From contig JAJOHG010000056.1 of assembly GCA_021029095.1 (NCBI GenBank), positions 1 through 64,000 on the forward strand: a stretch of DNA of 64,000 bases. The letters run 5' to 3'. The stretch's first letter is position 1. Each line of letters opens with the position of its first letter. A model generated the notes under the pieces. It was given only the letters and a program-made list of their open reading frames with translations. It was not told the origin of the DNA and did not search any database. The translations under genes and the position numbers were made by a program. Source of the stretch: Phellopilus nigrolimitatus. Its lineage: Eukaryota > Basidiomycota > Agaricomycetes > Hymenochaetales > Hymenochaetaceae. Shown here piece by piece: positions 35,786 through 47,275 of the stretch.

Positions 35786-36285
35786 CGCGCTTGCCTTGCG
35801 GTGCAGAAGTCTCTGCAACAGACTGGCTGGAGACGTCGCTGCCGAACGAGCCTTCCTGGACACTCGCGGACACCGTCAAACTCTCCGCTCTCCTCGCCGC
35901 ACATGGCGTCGACCTTTTCGACGTCTCCTCCGGCGGGTCACACCCCGCTCAACGCATCGTAGCCGGCACCGCGGCGGGCTTAGCATATCAGGCGCACCTC
36001 GCCGAGGCCATCAGAAAGGAACACGGGATAGACACGCCCTCGAAGCTTTTTGTGAGCGCGGTCGGTGAGCTCAATACAGGGCCGATCGTGGAAGAGGTAT
36101 TACAGCGCGGCATGGCAGACGTCACCTCGTCGCCAGGCAGTTCCAAAAAGATCCTTCGAGTGTGCTAACGTTTGCGGAGCAGCTCGGCGTGCACATCAAA
36201 GCTGCTCATCAGATCGGGTGGGGTTCTTGGCCTGGGGACGAGTGGTTACGGAAGGCGTAGGGTGCTGAAAGGGGAAGATAAATGA
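35786..36285 (+). pseudogene. Decayed partial duplicate of the old yellow enzyme last exon
   Basis: The sequence from about 35800 to 36285 repeats exon 4 of the upstream gene (34594-35071), including SATDWLE, LPNEPSWTLADT and VGELNTGPIVEEV. In a 72-base comparison around GPIVEEVLQRGMADVT there are eight differences. A one-base deletion in the codons after MADVT shifts the frame and leads to an early stop. A further indel occurs near GWGSWPGDE. Exons 1-3, with the cysteine and histidine motifs, are absent. No function is expected. Confidence 0.85.
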
Positions 36286-36473
36286 AGCGGAAAGCGAGCA
36301 GCTTGAGCGCGTAGCTAATCAGGGACGGACAAAACTCCTGCAAGGTTATAAGACTACAAAGGTAGAAAATGAGAAATGGGGTTCCCTTTGCATGAATCCT
36401 CACTAAAAAGATGAGATATTGAATACAAAACATAGATGAATACTTACAATTACATTCAATGGTTGATTAGCTT
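36286..36473. other. 3' flanks of the pseudogene and TRAPPC13
   Basis: Short AT-rich spacer with nothing recognisable. Confidence 0.5.
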
Positions 36474-38913
36474 TTAACGGACCCATACCTCCGCAACGAC
36501 GTCCCATTCCCGCAACATTTGTGCTTCCGCAGACTGGAGTTCCCCGCCACGTGCATGTAGGGTGACCTCGTCTCCCGCATCTCTATCACCGACATGTTCC
36601 TGCTCCCGGTCTTCGACGAGTAGTACGCGCAGTCCGCCGATGCGTGCGAAGCCGCGCGCACGAGGTAGAAAGTGAAGGACGAACTCGATGCGCTCCTCAC
36701 CACGCTCACTCTGCGCAGTGGTGACAGGCGATTGAAGCACGTTCTCCTGTGCTGTGGCAACAGGGGAGGAGCACAGGACGATGGGTGGGAGGAACACGAC
36801 GGATGTTCCTGCGAAAGACACACGCCCTGACCCTTCCCCAGTTTTCTCCGATGAAGACAAATAGGGCCCCGGGAGCCGTGTGCCTCCAAGCTCAATTTCG
36901 TCTCCGTCTCCGTCGCCGAATGCCTGCCTTCCTCCATCTTCCGTGCCTAAAGCCTCCCTGAGCGCGACGCGACGCAGGCGTTCGGATAAACCATGCACAC
37001 CCACACCGACGCTACCTGCTCTACGAACGGCGAGTGCCGTCGGCGACAAAATCGCATTCTCGCTTCCGGGAGTGCTGGCTCCTGGACCGACCCCTGGTCC
37101 CGAACCTGGTGGAGGAGACATAACCCGGCGCGGCGTAAGGACGTCAATCGAACCCGCACGACTCGGTGGGGAGTGTGCAACGGGTGCCGGGGATACCGTC
37201 TCGAACGACATCATGTCGCTCGTGCGCTTCTTAAGCGCATGCACAGCAGGACTAGCGGGCGGGAACATAGTCTCTAACAGGGCCGGAGGTGGGGTAGGGA
37301 GAGTGTGTTGTACTGCAAGTCTGAGGACGCGTTCCTTCTGTGATGACGGCCCATAGAGGAGGCCCGGGGCGCTGTAAGGAAGATTTGCGGACACGACCAG
37401 CGCAAAACGCAGGGAGAACGGCTTTTCAATGCGAACTGAAGCGTCTGGCGGTGTTTCGAGAAGTACGAGATCGACTTCAATCTCTGCGAGCGCGGTTGGC
37501 TGATTGGGGAGGGAAGGAGCTGGAGGGGCCACAGCACCTGGGGATTGAGGACCTGCGGGCGGACCTGGTGTGGCCGCGCGTTTGAACGGAGAGCCTGGAC
37601 GTGGAGGAGGGGGTGTTCCGACGCGTTGTTGTTGTTGTTGCTGCTGCTGCTGCTGCTGATGTTGCTGCTGTTGTACCTGCTGTTGAAGAGAAGGCGACCG
37701 CGGCCGTGCTGGCGAACCAGGAAGAGCAGTCTTTTGTAGATATGGTGGGATTGCAGAGACGGGCGCAACACCAGAGGAAGGAGGTGCAGGAAGAGGGATG
37801 CGGCGTGAAAGGACCTTGGGGAAAATGTCAGTGACATATTCAAGTTTTACACTTTTCGAACACACCGATGTTAACAGTCTTCCAGGTTCACCCATCGCAG
37901 AGCGCCATGAGATGTCTAACCTGCCTAGGGGGATGGTTGTTCCGGGCGCGGGTGGGACGGGAACGTGGGTACTGGTGGATGCGACCTTGGGGTTCATGAT
38001 GTAGATGTACTGCCGCGTATCTTGAGGAGACATAAGCGCTATATTTCCAGAGAATATACTCTTCTCAAATTTACTCCCTCCAGAGGTGTTCGCGATGTTC
38101 GCATCCTCCACATCCCAGCCCTCGACCGCCTCGAGGCGTATCTTCTCGAACCAAAGAGGACCCTGGGTGAGGTTCTGGATGTGCACCTCGAGGAACACTT
38201 TTTCACGCTCGCTCTGAGACAGCAATGCTGAGGGGCTCCGCGGGACATGCACTTTCGTCTTCACGGAGAGGGGATTCGTGACCTGAGTAGTTATGGAGAG
38301 TGAACAAGCGCGTCCTCGTACAACTGAAGACAATGAAACTCACAGCAAACTTGTAGAACTTTCGGAATGTCTGCATAAATGGGTCTCCCGCATTGTCCGC
38401 GCCGCTCGTCGCTGGACGCATCCCGGGCGGGGTGCGGTACGTGACGGTACATGCGAGCACATGCTGGCCGAGCTCCTTGATCTCGTGGCTTATGACCGTC
38501 TCGAGTGTGTCCCCCGCACTGAGCGTACGCGACGCACCACCACCACCGACTTCCGCTAGCGTCACTTTGCTCGTGATCGTCTGCATCTCGATCTTGAGCG
38601 CGATGGCGTCGACGGGTGTGCCGGCCTCATTGTTCACGCAGAGAACACACGCAAAAGTCTCACCGAGCTGGATGGCGCCAAATGCCGCGGGCAGTGTGAG
38701 TACAGTTCCAGCTTGAGTAAGATCGCGCAGTGTCTTCGGGTGATTCGGTAGGGGTTCGGACCCCTGGAGCGAGAGGACGTGCGCAGTCGAGTGGGCGGAG
38801 AAGGCTGGGGAGCTGGAAAAGAATGGTTGCCATGATCCTCCAAGTGATGGGCGAGACACCCGCATCACCTTGAGCGATATCGGGTGCTGCCCGACGCTTT
38901 CTAAACTCGACAT
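36474..38913 (-). CDS. TRAPPC13: TRAPP complex subunit 13 homologue
   Basis: Exons 38344-38913 and 36474-38282 (792 aa). The N-terminal half matches the DUF974/TRAPPC13 pattern: ISLKVMRVSRPSL at the start, TLPAAFGAIQLGETFACVLCVNNE, then after the intron EVHIQNLTQGPLWFEKIRLEAVEGW and YIYIMNPK. The C-terminal end EWDVVAEVWVR is also typical. TRAPPC13 is a peripheral subunit of the TRAPPII/III tethering complexes that act with Rab GTPases in Golgi and autophagy traffic. Between the two conserved halves lies a long disordered insertion: a glutamine tract around residues 389-409 (37621-37690), followed by Pro/Ser/Ala-rich sequence. This makes the protein much longer than the animal orthologue of about 400 residues. 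Confidence 0.88.
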
Positions 38914-39148
38914 AGCTTTCAATGTTATCGGTAGGTAAATACGAGCTCAAGACTGAATTCAGAATATAGACCGAGAGGTTCTCGGCGATATAAATCACGT
39001 GACAGACGCGTCCACGCTCCTTTTCAAGCGGAGATCACACGGCAGTTCGGAGCTCTTAACCAAGATCCTTGAACTTGCGTGGCATACTACTTGATACCAC
39101 TGTCAAACAAGTGAAATAACGAGCTGCTAAAGCTACCCTCGTAAACTT

Positions 39149-40639
39149 CTACTTGGGCGCAGAGATCGCTCTGCGATTCGGCGGTCTAACCTCTTTTTGC
39201 GCGTCGTCAAAGCGGCGCACCATCACATCGCATTTCGTTGTCTTGCAGATATGTTTCGAAGATGCCTTGATCGCATCTGAGAAGAGTGTCAGCCCCGCAG
39301 CGCGCTCCACAGCCTCGACTATACATAAACCGTATTAGAAAAACATATCCTTCGAAAAACGAAGAAGCGAGTCCTTACCTGGGACGGAGAAACTTTCGAA
39401 CGGCGTCTCGTCCGAAATCGCCGCATTGGGAAGGACGAATGCGCCGGTGGAGACCTCAGGGACATCGGGGGTGGAGGGCGACGACGGCCTGGATGTCAAT
39501 ACAACCTTCGCAAAGTGCGTGGGGACGCCGATGTTCGGCGGAGAACCAATCACTTCATGAGTCTGCGGTTCGGGAATCAAGGATCAATCTAGCTACACCA
39601 CTCAAAGCATCTGAAAAAATAACTCACGATTCGCCATTTCCCATCAGCTTCGAGTTTAGGCAGATAAAGAGGAATGGTGAAGATGTAGACATCCTGGAAA
39701 GTACCCGTGAGGCGGCGGCACCAGTCCTCCACATACGCCCAATAGTGCCGGTTGAAGTTCACGCCTACTTGAGGTGCGATGTTTGTCAGTAGAAAGGTCT
39801 CGTCCATCGCATCCTATCAAACAGGTATATAAATTCTCAAAGGTCGAAGCTCATAAATATGTTTCTCACCTGAGAAAATTTGGCGTCTGCAGCGGGCACC
39901 CTTAAAACCGAACCCCCATTCAGTACACATCTACACAAGCCTGCATAAAGAAATAACCTTACTCACATGTGCCCCCTATCATATCCGCTCCGGAAGTAGT
40001 CCTGCAGGCGCGCGCGGAACGGCAGCGGAATTGCCGCGTCCTCCGCAAACGTCGACCGACTGCGGTCGCCCTTCTCATCGCTTGAAGCAGACGCATCCAG
40101 TATGGAACGTCCCAGAGATGAAAGCGTCAGGTGCTCGGCTGTCTACAGCGCGTAGGACAAGAAATTTAAGAAACGCAGGTTGAGCAAGGAGCTAGAAACA
40201 TAATAAAGATTCGGACGCACCCATGCAGGATGCCGCAGTCGCCTATCGTACGCAGCGACATAGGCCTTGCGCACCAGCATGTCCGATACAGGCCCTGCAG
40301 CACCGCGCACCATGACGCGCCGTCCATTTCTTCGTTCAGATGATTCGGACAAGTAAATGAGTGCAAGCGCGACGTACCCGGGTTTCCGTACTTCAACACC
40401 GTGCCGGGAAGCTGGCCAGCAATCGTCGCTAGGTCCGGCAATCCATTCTTGCCCACCTGCAGTGCAGGCGACGGGGTCTGCACGGGCACAATACCCACGC
40501 TCGTGCCCGCGCTGGTGCTCGGTGCGGCGCTGGCAGACTGGTGCTTGCTACGCGACAGTCCAACAGCAGCAACGGCGCCGCCGCCCGCTATAGCTCCAAT
40601 GGCAAAGCATGCCGCATGCACAATCGATGCGCTGGGCAT
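39149..40639 (-). CDS. NUC1: Mitochondrial DNA/RNA non-specific endonuclease G
   Basis: Seven exons: 40378-40639, 40221-40294, 39967-40142, 39870-39900, 39628-39813, 39562-39379, 39149-39318 (360 aa). The N-terminus combines a short hydrophobic segment (ACFAIGAIAGGGAVAAVG) with positive residues, typical of Nuc1 targeted to the intermembrane space. The catalytic DRGHM motif (SGYDRGHMVPAAD) is intact across the third intron, and the metal-ligand Asn region follows (FLLTNIAPQVGVNFNRHYW). NUC1 degrades nucleic acids in mitochondria and, when released, in apoptosis-like death. Upstream in-frame codons back to 40699 exist; 40639 is chosen because it begins the signal-like sequence. Confidence 0.93.
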
Positions 40640-41107
40640 GTTGGAGGCAATAACAATAGTATAAAAGAATTCAAGAACGATAAATTCAAGAAAGTTCACT
40701 GACTTCCGAGATGGACCACGTGATCTCCTGCGGTACCATCTGCTCGAAGGACATTACTGGCGAAAAGAAAATCGAGGTATTAAAAATTTAAGTGAAGTAC
40801 GGTACAGCTAATAAAGCCAAAAACATAGTTCGATAGGAGATCACTTCTCGCATGTTGCATGTAAGTCAGGAATTTGAAGCGGGTGAAAGCCGGCAAGTGT
40901 AATCAGTGCTAAAGGATCGAGATAAAGAGAGGCAAGCGATGTCCCGGATGTATATAGGTATCCGGCACATCCAAAATATACCCGGAAGATATAGCAAAGC
41001 GAGGCAAAAGTGCGCGGTAGGTTAATATGAGCCAGCCTGTGACTTCACGTTGTTTTCTGAGAAATCCTTAACCACCGAACCTTGGAAGCGAGCAGGCAAA
41101 GACTAAA
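40640..41107. other. NUC1 promoter and 3' flank of the RNA-binding protein gene
   Basis: About 470 bases, AT-rich, with two self-similar patches around GGTATCCGGCAC near 40965. No gene seen. Confidence 0.5.
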
Positions 41108-43011
41108 TTAGATCTCCAAAGGCTCGTGCGACCGCGCCTCCACACCCCGCGACGAGTTCTCACTCGCAGACACCCGTTCACGACGCGAGCTGAACCCGCC
41201 TCCACCCGTCGGCCCGCGGGGCTGGCGCACGACATTGCTGCTCGCCAGCTCCCCTTCCCTGATCGAGGAGCCGTTCAACGTTACCGATAGCGAGGTCGGC
41301 AGACTCGGAACAGGAGGTACCGACTGCCCACCCGCATTTCCGAACGCGCCGTTGCCGAAGAGCGTGCCGAACCCGCCGGGAGAACGCCTCGACGGAGATG
41401 CAATCGTCGCATAACCCTCGCGAATGTTGCCGTTCGACGCGCGCGACGTGAGACGTGGCGCTTGTGTGTGCAGCGTCTTCATGTCCGGCATCGACTTCTT
41501 TGTACGCAAAGAGTTCATGGATACCTGAGGAGCCGAAGGCAACATATAAGCCGACGGCGCACGCGAGAGCGTCTGCATGAGCGTTAGCCTGCTCGTACAC
41601 GAAGAATTTAAATGAAGACAAACGCACACGTCGCGGCTCAGCCTGCATCGGATGGCTCACTCTTTCCGGATCAATCCTTGTAACGACAGCGTAGCGTTCT
41701 TCGCCTTCTCCGACAGAATAATGGTAGACCCCAAGCTTCTGCGCAACAAGATGCACAACACGCCTCTGCTTTGGGCTGAGCGTCCTCGAAAAGGCGAGCT
41801 CGTCACGCATATGGTCATCCTTGAAAAGAAGAATGCGAGAGTAGATTTCCAAAGTGGATGGGTCGTTGAGGTCTAGCTCAGTAGACGAGCCCCTCGAGGA
41901 CGGTGGCGTGGACGGGAGAGGAGCAACCGGCGACGGCACAGCATACGGCTGGGCCATTGGCATCGATGGAGCATTCGGTGGTGAGTTCTGCTGCTGCTGC
42001 TGTTGCTGCTGGTATGCGTTGAATGGCGATGACACTGAACGCGGCGTGGCAAACATGGGTGCGCCAACAGGGCCGAACTCATCGTGCTGCGGGTACGGCT
42101 GCTGCACTTGCTGCTGTTCCTTCTCAAGCTGCATCGAGCGCATGCGGCGCAGGGCTTTCTCACGCTCGATGCGCTCCTTTTCGCCCGCCTGGAGCACCTT
42201 CTTGTACTCGACACGCAGCTTGCGTCCCTGTACGTCAAACCCATTGAGAGCGGCGACAACCGCATCGGCATCCACGGACTGGCGGAAGTTGGCGAACGCC
42301 AGCCCACGGAAGGCGCCCTGAGTATCTAGATGATAGTTGAATGCATACGGCGTCGGAATCGCCAGGGAGGCCTAGTGAAAACAATGAAAACAAAAGCAAG
42401 ACATAGAGAACATCAGCATCAATCAATGTGCAATAAGAAACATAGTAACTCGGCATCAATTGCGCTGCAGAACTATGCGAGAAAAGGAAACGTACGATAA
42501 TATCAAGGAGGGTCTCGCGTTTGACATTGAACGGGATATTCTTAATGACGATGGCAGTGGGAATGATCTCATCATCCAGGCCGCCCTGGCCGATGGGTGG
42601 AGACGTCAAAGGTACCGACAAGTGATTCAGCGGGGGCGAACCGCCCGATGAGATGTCGGAGTTTGAGGGCGGCGACATAGAACGGGGATCGTTCAGAACT
42701 TGGTTGTCGAGCCATTGCTAGATGCAAAAAAGACAGGCGTATGAATAATTAACCATCGGGAGAACAAAAGCAAGACGTACAGTAGGAAGACCCGCCCTGG
42801 AGACCGCCTTGCTCTTGAGGGGAGACTGGTTGAGGCTAAGAGGGTTGTAGGGCATCTGGCCCTGTATGATGGGGCTGGTTGAGAAATGGAACTGCTGGCC
42901 CGGATTGCGGCCTACACCCAGGCCGTCGTAGTCATAAGAGTCGTGACGGGGCTGCTGTGGGGAGATGGAGAGGCTGGAGATGTCGGGGGCTGGGGACGAC
43001 GTGCTGGTCAT
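41108..43011 (-). CDS. RRM + R3H RNA-binding protein, Pin4/Cip1-like
   Basis: Exons 42781-43011, 42496-42717, 41628-42371 and 41108-41572 (553 aa). An RRM occupies about residues 115-190: RNP2 is AIVIKNIPF, RNP1 is FRGLAFANF, ending GFDVQGRKLRVEYKK. It is followed by a basic/Gln-rich linker with a Gln tract, then an R3H domain (TLEIYSRILLFKDD ... FSRTLSPKQRRVVHLVAQKLGVYHYSVGE). This is the arrangement of S. pombe Cip1/Cip2 and S. cerevisiae Pin4, which modulate stress-response mRNAs. The N- and C-termini are Ser/Pro-rich with many SP sites, suggesting regulation by proline-directed kinases. Confidence 0.88.
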
Positions 43012-44480
43012 GACTGGCTTGATGGACGTTGCTCGTGACGGCGTGCTCGTAAAAGAAGTGAAGTGAATAGAAATTAAAGAGAAAAGGGTACGCAAACGGC
43101 GGACGTTAGAGTGGGGAGGGAGCAGTTGCCAGAGGACAAATGGGCTGATCAAGGGATAAGCCTCCTCGTGGCGGTGATTCGGAATCCTCCGACAAATAAT
43201 AAAAATCACCTTAAAAATCACACAAACGATGCAGAAAACTTGCGGAAAACAGTATGTTTTTCATCGCGAGAGTCGCTTATGGCTTCGAGTTTATGGTCGT
43301 TAAATACGAGTCAAACAAAAATTACTAAATGTGACAAAAATCCTAAGGCAACTCTTTGCCCATACATGTATACTCCTGACGGCACCGAAGAGGTCGTGTG
43401 TAGAGGAAAGTGCTGCCAGCGTGAATATAGATAGTGCAAGCGATAAACGAGTCGAACCTTCGGCCAGATGGTAGGAGCAAGCATATATCTCCTAAGAGCA
43501 ACGTTGTGCGTCCTCGCACTATGATTTTTTCAACGATTGACTGATGCTGTCAGAGAATGACTAACCCCTCTCGTGGAACAGCTCTTCCAAAGTGCTGACA
43601 AGTCCTGAAAGAAACCTGTTGTGTATAGCAGAGCTTGTTCGTCGAGAGCACTCGTGTCACGAATTTGTAACTTGCTCCCTCTGACAGGAAAAATCTGAGA
43701 CACGACGCAAGACAAAAGCGCGCATCTGGATCAATCAAGTTCTGCCCTTGCAGCACATGCAAATTTCTTCTTCCTCTGTTGACATGGTAATCAAATAAGT
43801 GCTGCTGCTGGCAATGAACCACTCCACTTTAATTTGTAATTTGTCGACGTAGCTATCGTTGAGGTCGACCAACGTAGCAGACACTGCACATGCACGACCT
43901 CTACGATGACAACCTATTCTGGCTGCACCATGCTCTAAACCGTTGACTTCGAAACGATTGGCGAACCAGAGCCGGGCATAAAGATTCTGGGCAAGGATAA
44001 CATGTTACAAATGGGGTGCAATATCTAAATTCTTTTTCAGGAGACTGGACTCAATCTCAGCGTAATGTGGGTAACAAAATAGTTGAAGAACGCACGTCTA
44101 CCATAGTTTTCCTTATAAATGACTCGTCCTGTTGCAGAGTTGATAGTAAGGAGAAACTCCTAGAGTGTGAACTGGAACTGGACTTCTCGCGCTCTCGATA
44201 CAACAAACTCAAGAAAGAAAATTCGACAGACTCTTCGCAAACAAGTGGAGTCGTCTGAGAAACGGTGGATACTGAATATATATACACATCTTACATAAAG
44301 CATGCTCACTGAACATAGGACAAGATGAAGTCGAAAGTTTGAGAAAGACCCCCGTTGGTCGTGTACGAATCCATAGAATGACATTGTTGAGACCCGCTTA
44401 CAATCACCATTCCTGCGAAACGTCCACAATCCGACGTGTCCGACGGCACGGCAAGGGTGCGCCAGACGATCTTCACATAT
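43012..44480. other. Gene-poor region
   Basis: About 1.5 kb, AT-rich, holding the upstream region of the RRM/R3H gene on its left. Frames on both strands are short and overlapping; none has a recognisable domain. Confidence 0.45.
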
Positions 44481-44993
44481 TCATGGGCTAATCGCGACAG
44501 GCTTCGGTAGAGGTAGCACTGAGCCGACGTCAATGGGAAGAGACACAACACGGCTATGGTCCCACGGGCCGCGTACGGGAGGCTGAGATGACGGTGCTGA
44601 TAACGGCGATAACACTGGCGACGTATAACCCGAGCCTGTCCCCATTCCGAGTCCCGACCCGAGCCCCAGTCCCGACGTATCCAGTCCACGTTCCACGGGC
44701 CGCCGCAGCGGCTGCGTAAGGTTGACCTCCGAGCACGAAGCACTGTAAGTGTGTGCATATGAGTATACGGACCCGGCGCCAACGCCTCTGCCCGCGTGCG
44801 ACAGGCCGGGAGGGGAGAGCACCGCAGCGCGTGGCTCGGACCTCGCGCTTGAACTCCAGTTAAGCGAGCGAGAGACATTGACGGACACGAGCGCGGGGCG
44901 TGGGACGGAGGGAAGAGTATGCCTTGCTTGGCCGCGCATGGGGAGGGGGCCCTCGACGAGGCGCAAAGAGGTCGGAGGCTGTCGACGCGGCAT
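44481..44993 (-). CDS. Hypothetical low-complexity protein
   Basis: A single open frame of 170 codons starting MPRRQPPTSLRLVEG, rich in Ser, Pro and Gly, with a Gly/Ser/Leu repeat (GLGLGSGLGMGTG) and several SP/SxP sites. No domain is recognised. A weak TATAAT sequence lies just upstream of the ATG. It might be an exon of a larger gene or a chance GC-rich frame. Conserved flanking exons were not found. Confidence 0.3.
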   Translation of the reverse strand: MPRRQPPTSLRLVEGPLPMRGQARHTLPSVPRPALVSVNVSRSLNWSSSARSEPRAAVLSPPGLSHAGRGVGAGSVYSYAHTYSASCSEVNLTQPLRRPVERGLDTSGLGLGSGLGMGTGSGYTSPVLSPLSAPSSQPPVRGPWDHSRVVSLPIDVGSVLPLPKPVAISP

Positions 44994-45913
44994 GATTATA
45001 CGATCGATGTCCTTTGTTAGGTTCGGTAAGAGTCGTTAGTTGAGGGTCTTGCGAGGAGATCTGTATGTGCGAAACAGAATTAGCATACTCGCCGTTCGAC
45101 AAAGGAAACGACGCACCAGCTGGTATGCGACCTTTGTTGACTGCGATAGAACGCGTGCGTGAAGAGCAGCAAGAAAAGGCGATTGAAGAGAATTTGAGAG
45201 ATATGTGCCCTTCAAGGGTGAGGAAATGAGTGTGGTGATGCTCTTGGCTGATCGAAGCAGAAAGCAGCTGGGCGTTGCAGGTAGCACTACTTATAAGAGT
45301 GGCTGTAGATGGCGGCCCCCGGTCGTGAAGGTGGCCGATGGCTGTGGCTCATTTTCACTGCTCAGGGTCAGTCACGAGACAGGAACGCGTCTGAACGCGT
45401 CTACTCCGATAGCGGAGTTCATTTCCTGTACAACGCTTCTTCCAATAGACTTGTTTTTAGACGCGAATCCTTATAAATTTGCTTATTCCCTACCGCTACA
45501 AGCTCAATAAGAAGCAAAAAATGTCTAATATCAAGGTCCTGATGTATTGGCAATCTGCACTTTGTGTTTTCCGAAATATTTTACGACCTTGTCATACATA
45601 CCTTGTATTTTCGAAACTAGAAAACCCGAAAAATCACACAATTCAAAGCTCAACGCGTGTGCATGTAGCTTACGCCAACGCAGAATGAATCGAATAAGGT
45701 CAGCCAGTCAAGTTTTCAACGACGACGGAGGTCGAAGCAGTATGTCAGTCCAGACCGCAACGATTGCACAAGACAGATAAAAGCCGGTCTTTAAAATCCA
45801 GACACACGCCTATTTCAAAGTTCAGTGCTTCTTGCATTCTAACTACCAACATCCGCACGCTGTCTCCTCCTCCCCATTCACACATTCCCAACCCATCTCT
45901 GATTTTTAAAACA

Positions 45914-46357
45914 ATGTCTTTTGTTTCTACAACTTCTCTAGCATCCAAATCTCGAGGCGAGTCGCAGGTCTTCCTACCGCTCGAGGCAGGCATCGTACCC
46001 TTCCCGCTCCGACGCACGACGCTCTGTCTACCCGCGCGGTATGTCAATGTCTCAATGCCCAGCCCCGTGGACAAGCCTGAGGCGGCCCCCGTTGCCGCCC
46101 CGCGTTCCACCAGGTCGGCGTTGAGGCTCGCAGCTGCTGTAGCCCATATCGCGCACGTGTTCCACCGAGGACCTGAAGAGGGCGTTCTAAGCGACGTCCA
46201 GGCGCAGATTATGACTGAAAAAGACATTAGTAATGAGGACGCCGCACCGGTGTGGTTCACAAGTCCGGACAATTGGCGACCTGGCCTGCTTACCCTTGAC
46301 CAAGCCGCGATGCGGGCGGAAATCGTGCACAGGCCTGAGGGATTTGAGCGTCAGTAG
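45914..46357 (+). CDS. Small hypothetical protein (147 aa)
   Basis: Uninterrupted frame of 147 codons with a favourable ACAATG start. It is preceded by a pyrimidine-rich leader (45855-45905) and a GATAAAAG sequence at 45776-45783. The product begins MSFVSTTSLASKSRGESQ and contains an Ala-rich helix (SALRLAAAVAHIAHVFH) and an acidic stretch before a Trp-containing C-terminus. No signal peptide, membrane segment or known family was recognised. Promoter-like context and a coherent single frame make it a plausible lineage-specific gene. Confidence 0.5.
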   Translation: MSFVSTTSLASKSRGESQVFLPLEAGIVPFPLRRTTLCLPARYVNVSMPSPVDKPEAAPVAAPRSTRSALRLAAAVAHIAHVFHRGPEEGVLSDVQAQIMTEKDISNEDAAPVWFTSPDNWRPGLLTLDQAAMRAEIVHRPEGFERQ

Positions 46358-47275
46358 ACTTATAGGTAAGGGAAACGCAAGACAAGACAGACAAGACATG
46401 GCGAGACCGCTCGCGAAAAAACGCTAATCGGTGTCAAAGAAGCGCCTTCCCGCGGGATTGTCTGTTTAACTGGAGCAGTGTGCAGAGGGTGGAAAGCCTA
46501 GGCCAGATACCACGAGATAAAGGGACTGTTAGCAGATGGTATTGAAGAGGACCACTCATTCAGTTTCGTTCGTGGACCAGGATTTGCGTTGGAGTTGAGA
46601 CTGGAAAAGCAACCCCCGGGGGGAGGGGGGGAGGGGGAGGGGTTTATAAATCCCGATGCATTGTGAAGGCCGAGGGTACTCGATGGACTAGCTAGTGGTC
46701 ATCCTCGGGCACCCAACATCCTAATATCGCAGAATTGATTCGGGGACGAAACGCAGAGATGAGTGTTCATTCTTCTATTTTCTTCCTGCACTTGTCCCAA
46801 TCGTTTCGCGATGATAGATCCGCTTTTCGAAGGCGAAAGGAAGAGGAGTCTTCTGTTCGCCTAGGTCCCTAACTTGGCTTTCTGGACTGTTTTATGTTTT
46901 CGCCTTGCCTCGGTCTTCTCGGTCTTTCCGCTTTCTCCATAAGACGTGCGCGTGAGATCGCTCTTTGCAAGTCGCCTTCATATTGTTGAGATATCATCTT
47001 TCAACAACGTTAGGAGTCAGCCAAATTTAAATTTTAAGAACGAGCTTAAAATTTTCATGAGCGTCAGAATACGCATATCTTCACTCATCTCCTTAGTTCT
47101 GCTCACACCGGCAGATTGCTGCCGAGATAAACTGAGAGTAAAAGGAAAGAATAATCGGCGGATATGTTGTCCTTGTCTGATGAGTCTGAAAGTCACTTCT
47201 CAACGTCAGAATGAATAAGAGCGTTTAACAACGGCCCATCGGAAACAGCATTCCCTCAAATTGAAAGCGAGTCTA
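46358..47275. other. Intergenic region with a G-rich tract
   Basis: About 900 bases between the small plus-strand gene and the 3' end of mL46. It contains a G-rich tract (about 46617-46642) abutting TTTATAAA. The remainder has no recognisable gene. Confidence 0.5.
46617..46650 (+). other. G-quadruplex-like tract next to a TATA sequence
   Basis: Four G-runs of at least four bases, separated by single A residues, directly followed by the palindromic TTTATAAA. Fits the G4 consensus on the plus strand. Confidence 0.6.

Noticed and set aside
33628..36285. Two functional old yellow enzyme genes forming a metabolic cluster with the terpene synthase
   Set aside because: The second copy lacks three exons and is frameshifted, and the synthase is 27 kb away behind unrelated housekeeping genes.
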